DNA of 64,000 bases from Burkholderiaceae bacterium (lineage in GTDB: Bacteria > Pseudomonadota > Gammaproteobacteria > Burkholderiales > Burkholderiaceae_C). The stretch covers positions 868,001-932,000 of the forward strand of contig JACKLI010000001.1 of the NCBI GenBank assembly GCA_024235995.1. Reading direction: 5' to 3'. Within the stretch, counting starts at the first letter, position 1. Each line of letters starts with the position of its first letter. Below, piece after piece: positions 9,481 to 17,545 of the stretch. Position numbers and translations under genes: made by a program. The notes beneath the pieces are model-generated. The model was not told the DNA's origin and ran no database searches. It saw only the letters and a program-made list of their open reading frames with translations.

Positions 9481-10301
9481 TGCACGTCGCCGCCATCCAG
9501 ATGGTTTCCGGCACGCAGGTGGAGCCCAACCTGCGCGCGGCCCGCGCCCTGCTGGCCGAGGCCGCCGCCGCGGGCGCCGAGCTGGCGGTGCTGCCCGAGT
9601 ATTTTTGCGTCATGGGCCGGCGCGACACCGACAAGCTGGCGCTGCAGGAGCCGCTGGGCAGCGGGTCCATCCAGGCCTGGCTGTCCGCCACCGCGCGCGA
9701 GCTGGGGCTGTGGATCGTGGGCGGCACGCTGCCGCTGTCGTGCGAGCCGCGCGATGAGCGCCGGGTTCGTAATGCTTCATTGGTGTTCGCGCCGACGGGC
9801 GAGCGCGTGGCGCACTACGACAAGATCCACCTGTTTCGCTTCAACGACGGCGAGCGCCAGTACGATGAGGCCGCGGTGCTGGCCGCCGGCAGCCGGCCGG
9901 TCGTGTTCGAGCTGCCTTCGCGCGACGGCCACGCCTGGCGCGTCGGCCTGTCGGTGTGCTACGACCTGCGCTTTCCCGAGCTGTACCGCACCTATGCGGC
10001 GCAGGGCGCCGACCTGCTGCTGGTGCCCAGCGCCTTCACCCACGTCACCGGCCGGGCGCACTGGGAGCTGCTGCTGCGCGCGCGCGCGGTCGAAAACCTG
10101 AGCGCCGTGGTCGCCGCCGCCCAGGGCGGCGTGCACGAGAACGGCCGGCGCACCTGGGGCCACTCCATGGTGGTCGATGCCTGGGGCCAGGTGCTGGCCC
10201 AGCGGCCCGAGGGCGCGGGCGTGGTGCTGGCCGAGCTGGACGCCGCCGCGCTGTGCGCCCGGCGCCAGCAACTGCCGGCACTGGAGCACCGGCGGCTGTG
10301 A
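9480..10301 (+). CDS. Carbon-nitrogen hydrolase, Nit-type (deaminated glutathione amidase-like)
   Basis: The 273-residue protein has the complete nitrilase-superfamily triad: Glu40 (LPEYF), Lys115 (YDKIHLF) and Cys160 (SVCYDLRFPELYR). CYDLRFPELYR is typical of the Nit branch, whose members hydrolyse deaminated glutathione as a metabolite-repair reaction. Substrate assignment is by family only. Two ATG codons overlap the yhdP stop (9477 and 9480). The second is preferred because GGAG at 9471-9474 then has normal spacing. The last four bases overlap the GTG of the histidine kinase gene, so yhdP, this gene and the kinase are probably translated from one message. Confidence 0.88.
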   Translation: MHVAAIQMVSGTQVEPNLRAARALLAEAAAAGAELAVLPEYFCVMGRRDTDKLALQEPLGSGSIQAWLSATARELGLWIVGGTLPLSCEPRDERRVRNASLVFAPTGERVAHYDKIHLFRFNDGERQYDEAAVLAAGSRPVVFELPSRDGHAWRVGLSVCYDLRFPELYRTYAAQGADLLLVPSAFTHVTGRAHWELLLRARAVENLSAVVAAAQGGVHENGRRTWGHSMVVDAWGQVLAQRPEGAGVVLAELDAAALCARRQQLPALEHRRL

Positions 10302-12412
10302 ACCCCGCACGCCTGGCGCGGCGCGCGCGCGCGCGGTGGCGGCGCCTGCTGGCGCTGTGGCGGCGCTGGCGGCTGTGGGTGGCGCTGGTGCTGGTAGTGG
10401 CGCTGATGCTGGGCGTGCTGGTCTGGCTGGCGCGCAACCACGAGATCGACGAGCTGCAGCGCGCGCTCGACCGCGACAACGCCGCCGCCGTGCAGACCCT
10501 GCGCCAGGGCCTGGCGCGGCGCCAGCAGGACCTGCACGGCCTGGCGATGCTGCAGCTCACGCCCGAGGGCTGGCCGCCCGCCGCGCTGGCGCTGCTGGAC
10601 CGCTACCGTGACTGGCTGCGCGTGGAGTGGCGCGACGCCCACCTGCGCGTGCTGGCCAGCGCCGACAGCCCTTACTACCCGCCCTTCGAGCCGCCCGACG
10701 AGGGGCCGCGCGGGCAGCAGGCGCAGCGCATCCGCGAGGTCTGCGCCAATGCCGCCCGGCTCGACGGCGCGGCCTACACCGAAAGCCATTTCGTGCAGCG
10801 CTCGGGCGGCGTGGGCGAGGAAGTGATGCAGATGTGCCTGCCGATCGGCACTGGCGCGCGGCGCAGCGGCTACCTGGTGGTGACGTATTCGCTCAGCGGC
10901 ATGCTCAGCAGCATGCTGGCGCCCACCTACACCCAGCGCCAGAGCGTGGCCTTCACCGAGCTGGACGGCACCCGGCTGGCGGTGCAGGGCGGGCCGCGGC
11001 GCGGCGCGCGCCTGTTCGTGTCGCAGCTGCTGCTGGACCTGCCGGGCGACACCCTGGTGCTGCGCATGGAGGGCGGCCGCCAGGCGCCCGACACCCTGCC
11101 CAACGTGATGACGGCGCTGGTCACCGGCCTGTCGATCGCGCTGGTCACGGTGCTGATCCTGCTGGCGCGCGACTTCAGGCGGCGCCAGCAGGCCGAAGCC
11201 GAGCTGGGCGAGGCGCTGGCCTTCCGCAAGGCGATGGAGGACTCGCTGGTCACCGGCCTGCGCGCGCGCGACCTGCAGGGACGCATCACCTACGTCAACC
11301 CGGCCTTTTGCGCCATGACCGGCTTTGCGCCCGAGGCGCTGATCGGCCACGCCCTGCCCGCGCCCTACTGGCCGCCCGAACACGTGCAGGAGTACACCGA
11401 GCGCCAGGCCGTGCGGCTGACCGGCGCGGCGCCGTCGCGCGAGGGCGTGGAGTCGGTGTTCATGCGCAAGGACGGCACGCGCTTTCCGGTGCTCATCATC
11501 GAGGCCCCCCTGATCGGCCCGACGGGCAAGCACAGCGGCTGGATGGGGGCCGTGCTGGACCTGACGGCGCAGCGCCGCGCCGAGGAGATGTCGCGCGCCA
11601 GCCAGGAGCGCCTGGCCGCCAGCGCGCGCCTGGCCACCGTGGGCGAGATGGCCTCGCTGATGAGCCACGAGCTGAACCAGCCGCTGGCCGCCATCTCCAG
11701 CTACGCCAACGGCTCGCTCAACCTGCTGGCCGGCGCGCCCGCGCCGACCGAGACCATGGCCGACGTGCGCGTGGCACTGGCGCGCATCGCCGAGCAGGCC
11801 GGGCGGGCCGGCAAGGTCATCCACAGCGTGCATGAGCTGGTGCGCCGGCGCGCCAGCCAGCGCCAGGCGGTGGCGCCCGAGGCCCTGCTGGACACCGTGC
11901 TGCCGCTGGTGCAGCTGCAGGCGCGCAAGCTGGACGTGCGCGTGCAGATCGATTGCGCGCCCACGCTGCCGGCTGTGTGGTGCGAGCCGACCATGATCGA
12001 GCAGGTGCTGCTGAACCTGGCGCGCAACGCCATGCAGGCCATGGCCGACACCCCGCCGCCGCGCCTGCTGCGCCTGGCGGTGCAGCCCGAGCCGCAGCCG
12101 CGCGGCGCGCGCGCCGCGCTGCGCTTTGCCGTGTCGGACACCGGCAGCGGCATCGGCGACGAGGTGGCCAGCCAGCTGTTCACGCCCTTTTTCACCACCA
12201 AGGCCGAGGGCATGGGCCTGGGCCTGTCGCTGTGCCGCACCGCCATCGAGCAGCACGGCGGCACCCTGGTGCACGAGCCGCAGCGGCCGCGCGGCACGGT
12301 GTTCAGCTTTGGCCTGACGGTGGCGGATGCGCCGGCGCATGCGCCGCCCGCAGCGCCCGATGAAAGGCCAGCGCCGCGCGTGCCGGCTGGGGCGAGCGGC
12401 GCAGCACGCTGA
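10298..12412 (+). CDS. PAS-containing sensor histidine kinase, DctS-like, without an adjacent response regulator
   Basis: The protein has 704 residues from GTG 10298, chosen because it overlaps the upstream stop by four bases. Basic N-terminus, membrane helix at about 26-44, periplasmic sensor region of about 220 residues, second helix near 270-290, PAS domain near 305-420 (RITYVNPAFCAMTGF), phospho-acceptor His near 457 (LMSHELNQPLAAISSYANG), then a HATPase domain (LLNLARNAMQAM, DTGSGIGDE, GMGLGLSLCRT). The layout and many motifs match the DctS gene at 26681-28735, so the two are paralogues. DctS-type kinases sense C4-dicarboxylates or related acids in the periplasm. No receiver gene adjoins it; the unpaired FixJ-type regulator at 25399 is the best candidate partner, by inference. 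The last 110 bases overlap the LysR gene tail to tail. Confidence 0.85.
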   Translation: MNPARLARRARARWRRLLALWRRWRLWVALVLVVALMLGVLVWLARNHEIDELQRALDRDNAAAVQTLRQGLARRQQDLHGLAMLQLTPEGWPPAALALLDRYRDWLRVEWRDAHLRVLASADSPYYPPFEPPDEGPRGQQAQRIREVCANAARLDGAAYTESHFVQRSGGVGEEVMQMCLPIGTGARRSGYLVVTYSLSGMLSSMLAPTYTQRQSVAFTELDGTRLAVQGGPRRGARLFVSQLLLDLPGDTLVLRMEGGRQAPDTLPNVMTALVTGLSIALVTVLILLARDFRRRQQAEAELGEALAFRKAMEDSLVTGLRARDLQGRITYVNPAFCAMTGFAPEALIGHALPAPYWPPEHVQEYTERQAVRLTGAAPSREGVESVFMRKDGTRFPVLIIEAPLIGPTGKHSGWMGAVLDLTAQRRAEEMSRASQERLAASARLATVGEMASLMSHELNQPLAAISSYANGSLNLLAGAPAPTETMADVRVALARIAEQAGRAGKVIHSVHELVRRRASQRQAVAPEALLDTVLPLVQLQARKLDVRVQIDCAPTLPAVWCEPTMIEQVLLNLARNAMQAMADTPPPRLLRLAVQPEPQPRGARAALRFAVSDTGSGIGDEVASQLFTPFFTTKAEGMGLGLSLCRTAIEQHGGTLVHEPQRPRGTVFSFGLTVADAPAHAPPAAPDERPAPRVPAGASGAAR

Positions 12413-13277
12413 CGAAGTCGCAGGCGTAGTGCAGGGTGGCGGGCGCCACCGCGCGCAGCTGGCCGCGCTGCACGAAGGCGTCGGCGTAGTGCTCGGGCAG
12501 GAAGCCGACGAAGCGCCCCGACAGGATCAGCGTGGCGATCGCCTCCTGGTCGAACGCGGTGGCGCCGCGCTGCAGGTGGCGGGCGTGCGCCAGCTCCAGG
12601 TTGGGCGAGTGGTAGCCCAGGCCGGCGAAGTCCGAACGGGCCTGCAGCGCTTTCCAGTTCAGCGCGGCATGCTCCTGATTAAATAGTGGATGCCCGGCGC
12701 CGGCGTACAGGCGCATGGTCTCGCCGAACAGCCGCTCGTAGCGCAGGCTGCCCGAGCTGCGGTGGGCCGGGATCACCCCCACCGCGAAGCTGCCGTCCAG
12801 CACGCCGCGCTCGATCGCCTGGATGGTGCCCACGTGCAGCTCCAGTGCCACGTCGGGCGCCTGGTCGCGAAACGCGGCGATGGCCTGGTGGATGCGCGCG
12901 GCGGGGTTGCTGGCGGTCTTGTCGAACAGCGCGATGGCCAGCTTGCCGCCCATGCGCGCGTGGATGTCGTGAACGCTGGCGCGAAAGCCATCCACCGCGG
13001 CCAGCAGGCGCAGTGTCTCGTCGTACACGCGCTGGCCCTCGGCCGTCAGCGCGAAGCCGGCGCGCCCGCGCCGGCACAGCACCAGGCCCAGGCGCGTTTC
13101 CAGGTCCTTCACGTGGCGGCTGACGGCGCTGATGCCGATGTTCAGCTCCAGCTCGGCCGCCGCCATGCCGCCGCACTCGACCACCGCCTTGAACACCTGC
13201 AGCAGGCGCAGGTCCATGTCGCTGAGCTGCCCCAGCAGGGCGCGGGCACGGGGCTGGTGGGCTTTTACTTGCGTCAT
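12303..13277 (-). CDS. LysR-family transcriptional regulator of the adjacent omega-amino acid genes
   Basis: The 324-residue protein has an N-terminal winged HTH at about residues 20-80 (RLLQVFKAVVECGGMAAAE, ISAVSRHVKDLETRLG). An effector-binding domain follows, with family text such as GYHSPNLELAHA. It is read divergently from the aminotransferase gene across a 105-base AT-rich region, the standard arrangement for a LysR activator of its neighbour. The inducer is probably an omega-amino acid or the semialdehyde, which is inference. Its C-terminal tail (HAPAHPPPSGQS) overlaps the end of the histidine kinase gene on the other strand. Confidence 0.88.
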   Translation of the reverse strand: MTQVKAHQPRARALLGQLSDMDLRLLQVFKAVVECGGMAAAELELNIGISAVSRHVKDLETRLGLVLCRRGRAGFALTAEGQRVYDETLRLLAAVDGFRASVHDIHARMGGKLAIALFDKTASNPAARIHQAIAAFRDQAPDVALELHVGTIQAIERGVLDGSFAVGVIPAHRSSGSLRYERLFGETMRLYAGAGHPLFNQEHAALNWKALQARSDFAGLGYHSPNLELAHARHLQRGATAFDQEAIATLILSGRFVGFLPEHYADAFVQRGQLRAVAPATLHYACDFVSVLRRSPQPARAALAFHRALRAAHAPAHPPPSGQS

Positions 13278-13382
13278 TTTGCAAACAAGCTTGAATATTT
13301 GCTGATTTGACCGATTAAATCACCGGCCGACAATGGCGGCTTCAGCCCCCTTTTTTTGTCGCCCCGATCCGAGGAGAACGCC
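13278..13382. promoter_or_regulatory. Divergent promoter region with LysR-type site
   Basis: This 105-base region is clearly AT-richer than its surroundings. It contains GATTT (13304-13308) and AAATC (13317-13321) as an interrupted inverted repeat of the T-N11-A kind bound by LysR proteins. The Shine-Dalgarno GAGGAGAA sits about 5 bases before ATG 13383. No convincing -35/-10 pair could be fixed by eye. Confidence 0.5.
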
Positions 13383-14741
13383 ATGAGCGCCATCGCCAGC
13401 CCCGCCCTTGCCAGCAGCCCCGTGCGGACCGACGCCGCCTGGCTGGACGCGCACTGGATGCCCTTCACCGCCAACCGCCAGTTCAAGCGCGACCCGCGCA
13501 TGGTGGTGGCGGGCCAGGGGGCCTACTACACCGACGGCGAGGGCCGCAAGATCTTCGACGGCCTGTCGGGCCTGTGGTGCAGCGGCCTGGGCCATGGCCG
13601 GCGCGAGATCGCAGAAAGCGTGGGCCAGCAGGCCGCGCGGCTGGACTATTCGCCGGGCTTCCAGTTCGGCCACCCGCTGTCCTTCGAGCTGGCCAACCGG
13701 ATCAAGCAGCTCACGCCCGCCGGGCTGGACTACGTGTTCTTCACCGGCAGCGGCTCGGAGGCCGCCGACACCGCGCTGAAGATGGCGCGCGCCTACTGGC
13801 GCCTGAAGGGCCAGGGCGGGCGCACGCGCCTGGTGGGGCGCGAGAAGGGCTACCACGGCGTCAACTTCGGCGGCATCTCGGTGGGCGGCATGGTGGGCAA
13901 CCGCAAGGTCTACGGCCAGGGCATCGAGGCGGACCACCTGCCGCACACGCAGCCGCCCATGGGCAGCTTCATCAAGGGTCAGCCCGTCGAAGGGGGTGTG
14001 CAGCTTGCCGACCGCCTGCTCGATCTGATCGCCCTGCACGACGCCAGCAACATCGCCGCCGTCATCGTCGAGCCCTTCAGCGGCTCGGCCGGCGTGGTGA
14101 TTCCGCCCGTGGGCTACCTGCAGCGCCTGCGCGAGATCTGCACCCAGCACGGCATCCTGCTGATCTTCGACGAGGTCATCACCGGCTTCGGCCGCTGCGG
14201 CGCCATGACCGGCAGCGAGGCCTTCGGCGTGGTGCCCGACATCATGACCTTCGCCAAGCAGGTCACCAACGGCGCGCAGCCGCTGGGCGGCGTGGTGGCC
14301 AGCAAGGAGATCTACGATACCTTCATGGCCGCGGGCGGGCCCGAGTACATGCTGGAGTTCGCCCACGGCTACACCTACAGCGCGCACCCGGTGGCCTGCG
14401 CCGCCGGCATCGCCGCGCTGGACCTGCTGGAGCGCGAGGACGGCGTGGGCCGCGCCAAGGCGCTGGCGCCGCACTTCGAGGCCGCCGTGCACGGCCTGAA
14501 GGGGACCAAACACGTGCTGGACATCCGCAGCTACGGCCTGGCCGCGGGCCTGACCATTGCCCCGCTGCCCGGCGAGCCCGCCAGGCGTCCGTACGAGATC
14601 GCCATGGCCTGCTGGAAGAAAGGCTTCTACGTGCGCTACGGCGGCGACACCATCCAGCTGGCGCCGCCCTTCATCAGCACGCCGGCCGAGATCGACCGCC
14701 TGGCGAGCGCGCTGGGCGATGCGCTGGCCGAAACCGCCTGA
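13383..14741 (+). CDS. Omega-amino acid:pyruvate aminotransferase (class III)
   Basis: This PLP enzyme moves the amino group of beta-alanine or other omega-amino acids to pyruvate, giving malonate semialdehyde (from beta-alanine) and alanine. The protein has 452 residues, near the family's 440-450. Visible motifs are the N-terminal HWMPFTANRQFK, the phosphate-binding FTGSGSEAADTALKMAR, the acidic IFDEVITGFGR, and the PLP lysine at about residue 292 in TFAKQVTNGAQPLGG. ATG 13383 has a clear GAGGAGAA ribosome site; the frame is open upstream but without a conserved N-terminus. It is followed at 82 bases by the CoA-acylating semialdehyde dehydrogenase that would consume its product. That strongly supports a beta-alanine-type catabolic operon. 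Confidence 0.9.
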   Translation: MSAIASPALASSPVRTDAAWLDAHWMPFTANRQFKRDPRMVVAGQGAYYTDGEGRKIFDGLSGLWCSGLGHGRREIAESVGQQAARLDYSPGFQFGHPLSFELANRIKQLTPAGLDYVFFTGSGSEAADTALKMARAYWRLKGQGGRTRLVGREKGYHGVNFGGISVGGMVGNRKVYGQGIEADHLPHTQPPMGSFIKGQPVEGGVQLADRLLDLIALHDASNIAAVIVEPFSGSAGVVIPPVGYLQRLREICTQHGILLIFDEVITGFGRCGAMTGSEAFGVVPDIMTFAKQVTNGAQPLGGVVASKEIYDTFMAAGGPEYMLEFAHGYTYSAHPVACAAGIAALDLLEREDGVGRAKALAPHFEAAVHGLKGTKHVLDIRSYGLAAGLTIAPLPGEPARRPYEIAMACWKKGFYVRYGGDTIQLAPPFISTPAEIDRLASALGDALAETA

Positions 14742-14750
14742 ACCTGAAAA

Positions 14751-14815
14751 TTCCTGATTTGATAGCTGACGGCGCCGCATGGATGCGGGCCAGAGGCCTG
14801 TTTTCTTCAAGAAAG
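14751..14815. repeat. Dispersed TTTGATAGCTG-type palindromic repeat, copy B
   Basis: TGATTTGATAGCTGA is followed by an imperfect stem (CCGCAT/ATGCGG), then AGGCCTGTTTTCTTCAAG. It fills the space between the aminotransferase and mmsA genes and ends just before the mmsA ribosome site, so it is probably transcribed within the operon. Confidence 0.75.
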
Positions 14816-14823
14816 CCATTTCC

Positions 14824-16344
14824 ATGAAACACGACAAGAACGTCACCGCCACCGTCGGCCACCTGATCGACGGCCAGATCGTGCACGAGCACGGCCGCGT
14901 GCAGCCGGTGTTCAACCCCGCCACCGGCACCTCGTCCACCAGCGTCGAGTTGGCCGGCCCGGCCACCGTGGAGGCGGCCATCGCCAGCGCCGAGAAAGCC
15001 TTTCCGGCCTGGCGCAACACGCCGCCGCTCAAGCGCGCCCGCGTGATGAGCAAGCTGAAGGGGCTGCTGGAAGCGCACGCCGACGAGATCGCCGCGCTCA
15101 TCACCGCCGAGCACGGCAAGGTGCTGAACGATGCGCACGGCGAGCTGCAGCGCGGCATCGAGAACATCGAATACGCCAGCTACGCGCCCGAGCTGCTCAA
15201 GGGCGAGCACAGCCGCAACGCCGGCCCCGGCATCGACTCCTGGGCCGAGCACCAGCCGCTGGGCGTGGTGGCCGGCATCACGCCCTTCAACTTTCCGGCC
15301 ATGGTGCCGCTGTGGATGTGGCCGATGGCCGTGGTGTGCGGCAACTGCTTCATCCTCAAGCCCAGCGAGCGCGATCCTTCGTCGGCTCTGCGCATCGCCC
15401 AGCTGGCGCTGGAAGCGGGCCTGCCCCCCGGCGTGCTGAACGTCGTCAACGGCGACAAGGACTGCGTCGATGCGCTGCTGTGCGATCCGCGCATCAAGGC
15501 CATCAGCTTCGTGGGCTCCACTCCCATCGCCGAATCGATCTACGCCACCGGCAGCCGGCACGGCAAGCGCGTGCAGGCGCTGGGCGGCGCCAAGAACCAC
15601 GCGGTGGTGATGCCCGACGCCGACATCCAGAATGCCGTCACCGCCATGATGGGCGCCGCCTACGGCTCCTGCGGCGAGCGCTGCATGGCCGTGCCGCTGA
15701 TCGTCGCCGTCGGCAACGAAGTGGCCGACAAGATGATCGCCGGCCTGAAGACCGAGATCGCCAAGATGAAGGTCGGCCCAGGCAGCGACAACGGCAACGA
15801 CATGGGCCCGCTGGTCACGCGGCAGCATTTCGAGAAGGTCAAGGCCTATGTGGACAGCGGCGTGGCCGAGGGTGCCACGCTGCTGGTCGATGGCCGCGGC
15901 CTGAAGGTCAAGGGCCATGAGGAGGGCTACTTCCTGGGCGCCTGCCTGTTCGACCACGTCAAGCCCGGCATGAAGATTTATCAGGAGGAAATCTTCGGCC
16001 CCGTGCTCGGCATCGTGCGCGTGCACTCGCTGGACGAGGCCATGCAGCTCATCAACGACCACGAGTACGGCAACGGCACCTGCATCTTCACGCGCGACGG
16101 CGAGGCCGCGCGCCACTTCACCGACCACATCCAGGTCGGCATGGTGGGCGTGAACGTGCCGCTGCCGGTGCCCGTGGCCTACCACAGCTTCGGCGGCTGG
16201 AAGCGCAGCCTGTTCGGCGACCTGCACGCCTACGGGCCGGACGCCGTGCGCTTCTACACCAAGCGCAAGACCATCACCCAGCGCTGGCCCTCGGCGGGGC
16301 TGCGCGAGGGCGCGGTGTTCAGCTTTCCGAGCCACCACGCCTGA
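14824..16344 (+). CDS. mmsA: CoA-acylating (methyl)malonate-semialdehyde dehydrogenase
   Basis: The enzyme oxidises malonate or methylmalonate semialdehyde with NAD and CoA, releasing CO2 and forming acetyl- or propionyl-CoA. The protein has 506 residues, the family length. Motifs include ITPFNFPAMVPLWMWPMAV near residue 155, the NAD site GSTPIAESIY, the MmsA signature LGGAKNHAVVMPDAD and the catalytic Cys near residue 287 (SCGERCMAVP). VGVNVPLPVPVAYHSFGGWK follows near the C-terminus. ATG 14824 gives the conserved N-terminus; an in-frame ATG at 14779 would add 15 residues from within the repeat and is rejected. Pairing with the aminotransferase gives beta-alanine to acetyl-CoA in two steps. 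Confidence 0.92.
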   Translation: MKHDKNVTATVGHLIDGQIVHEHGRVQPVFNPATGTSSTSVELAGPATVEAAIASAEKAFPAWRNTPPLKRARVMSKLKGLLEAHADEIAALITAEHGKVLNDAHGELQRGIENIEYASYAPELLKGEHSRNAGPGIDSWAEHQPLGVVAGITPFNFPAMVPLWMWPMAVVCGNCFILKPSERDPSSALRIAQLALEAGLPPGVLNVVNGDKDCVDALLCDPRIKAISFVGSTPIAESIYATGSRHGKRVQALGGAKNHAVVMPDADIQNAVTAMMGAAYGSCGERCMAVPLIVAVGNEVADKMIAGLKTEIAKMKVGPGSDNGNDMGPLVTRQHFEKVKAYVDSGVAEGATLLVDGRGLKVKGHEEGYFLGACLFDHVKPGMKIYQEEIFGPVLGIVRVHSLDEAMQLINDHEYGNGTCIFTRDGEAARHFTDHIQVGMVGVNVPLPVPVAYHSFGGWKRSLFGDLHAYGPDAVRFYTKRKTITQRWPSAGLREGAVFSFPSHHA

Positions 16345-16376
16345 GCCTGAGCAGGCTCGCCGCCTGCACAAAGACA

Positions 16377-16407
16377 CCCTCGCGACAGCGATGCCGCGGG
16401 GGTTTTT
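16377..16407 (+). terminator. Rho-independent terminator after mmsA
   Basis: An 8-bp stem (CCCTCGCG 16377-16384 with CGCGGGGG 16395-16402, one G-T pair) and a 10-base loop are followed by TTTTT at 16403-16407. It lies 32 bases after the mmsA stop and separates it from the crotonase gene. Confidence 0.75.
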
Positions 16408-16452
16408 CATGCGGGCGCTAAGCTGGCATCCACCTGCCAACCGGAGATCCCC

Positions 16453-17346
16453 ATGAACTTCGAAACCATCCTGTACACGGTCGACGGCCCCATCGCCACC
16501 ATCACGCTGAACCGGCCGGAGCAGCTCAACACCATCGTGCCGCCCATGCCCGACGAGCTGGAGGCGGCCATGCACCAGGCCACGCGCGATCCGTCGGTCA
16601 AGGTCGTCATCCTGCGCGGGGCGGGGCGCTCGTTTTGCGGCGGCTACAACTTCGGCCAGGGCTTCCACCACTGGGACGAGCACATGAACACCGAGGGCCG
16701 CTGGGACCCGGGCAAGGATTTCGCCTTTGCCACCACGCCCGCGCTGTCGCCGCACCAGAAGTTCATGAGCATCTGGCGCTCGTCCAAGCCCGTCATCGCG
16801 CAGATCCACGGCTGGTGCGTGGGCGGCGGCAGCGACAACGCCTTGTGCGCCGACCTGGTGATCGCCAGCGAGGACGCGCGCATCGGCACGCCCTATTCGC
16901 GCATGTGGGGCTCGTACCTCAGCGGCATGTGGATCTACCGGCTGGGCCTGACCAAGGCCAAGGAATACGCGCTCACCGGCCGCCCGCTGTCGGGCCGCGA
17001 GGCGGCCGACGTCGGCCTGATCAACGAGGCGGTGCCGTTTGCCGAGCTCGAGGCGCGTGTGCTGACCGTCGCGCGGCAACTGGCCAGCATCCCGCTGTCG
17101 CAGCTGTCGGCCATGAAGCTGATCGTCAACCAGGCCTACGAGAACATGGGCCTGGCCTCGACGCAGACCCTGGGCCCCATCCTCGACGGCCTGATGCGCA
17201 ACACGCCCGACGCGGCCGCCTTCATCGAGCTGGCCGAAAAAGGCGGCGTGCGCGAAGCCATCCGCCAGCGCGACGGCGTGTTCGGCGACTACAGCCAGGC
17301 GCCCAGGGACCAGCAGCCCAACCCCGACAACATCATCAAGCCTTGA
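16453..17346 (+). CDS. Enoyl-CoA hydratase/isomerase (crotonase) family protein
   Basis: The protein has 297 residues, slightly long for the family. It shows the crotonase fold signatures ATITLNRPEQLNTI, then GAGRSFCGGYNFGQGF (first oxyanion-hole strand), IHGWCVGGGSDNALCADLVIA (second oxyanion hole, glycine-rich) and RIGTPYSRMWG. The extra residues form an insert after the first motif (HHWDEHMNTEGRWDPG), often seen in uncharacterised crotonases. The Glu pair of true enoyl-CoA hydratases is not evident, so the acyl-CoA reaction is unknown. A GGAG precedes ATG 16453. It lies behind a terminator, so it is probably separately transcribed. Confidence 0.85.
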   Translation: MNFETILYTVDGPIATITLNRPEQLNTIVPPMPDELEAAMHQATRDPSVKVVILRGAGRSFCGGYNFGQGFHHWDEHMNTEGRWDPGKDFAFATTPALSPHQKFMSIWRSSKPVIAQIHGWCVGGGSDNALCADLVIASEDARIGTPYSRMWGSYLSGMWIYRLGLTKAKEYALTGRPLSGREAADVGLINEAVPFAELEARVLTVARQLASIPLSQLSAMKLIVNQAYENMGLASTQTLGPILDGLMRNTPDAAAFIELAEKGGVREAIRQRDGVFGDYSQAPRDQQPNPDNIIKP

Positions 17347-17377
17347 GGTGGGCAAAGCGGCTGTCGCCGCCTTGCCC

Positions 17378-17545
17378 TAAAATCAGCGCCCCGAAATCCG
17401 ACACTCTGTCGGGATCAAGTCGGGCCCCGCCCATGGCGAGGGTCCAAGGCTGGCTGAAAGCGAGGGCCCGATGAGGGCCGTGCATCAGGGTTTGCGGACA
17501 GAGGCGCATGCGGAGCCTCATCCACGCTCACAGGGCCATCCAGCC
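17378..17545 (+). promoter_or_regulatory. Structured leader of dapL-lysA
   Basis: A -10-like TAAAAT at 17378-17383 is followed by about 160 untranslated bases with three potential stems. CCGACA/TGTCGG is at 17398-17412. A perfect 8-bp pair TCGGGCCC/GGGCCCGA (17420-17427, 17464-17471) encloses 36 bases. A GAGGC/GCCTC stem lies nearer the start codon. The length and structure suggest post-transcriptional control, but the sequence does not match a lysine riboswitch as I recall it. Confidence 0.4.

Noticed and set aside
9992..12340. Open frame of 782 codons on the minus strand opposite the histidine kinase
   Set aside because: Shadow frame. The plus-strand kinase has complete PAS, HisKA and HATPase motifs.
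12669..12705. AT-rich CTGATTAAATAGTGGATGCC inside the LysR gene as a repeat copy
   Set aside because: The encoded HPLFNQEHAALNW matches the normal LysR family pattern at that point, so chance similarity is more likely than an insertion.
14779..14823. ATG 14779 as the mmsA start
   Set aside because: The extra 15 residues come from the repeat element and are not part of the family N-terminus.
17471..17545. Open frame upstream of the dapL ATG as a DapL extension
   Set aside because: DapL proteins begin close to the INENYQKLQ block. The upstream codons overlap stem structures of the leader.
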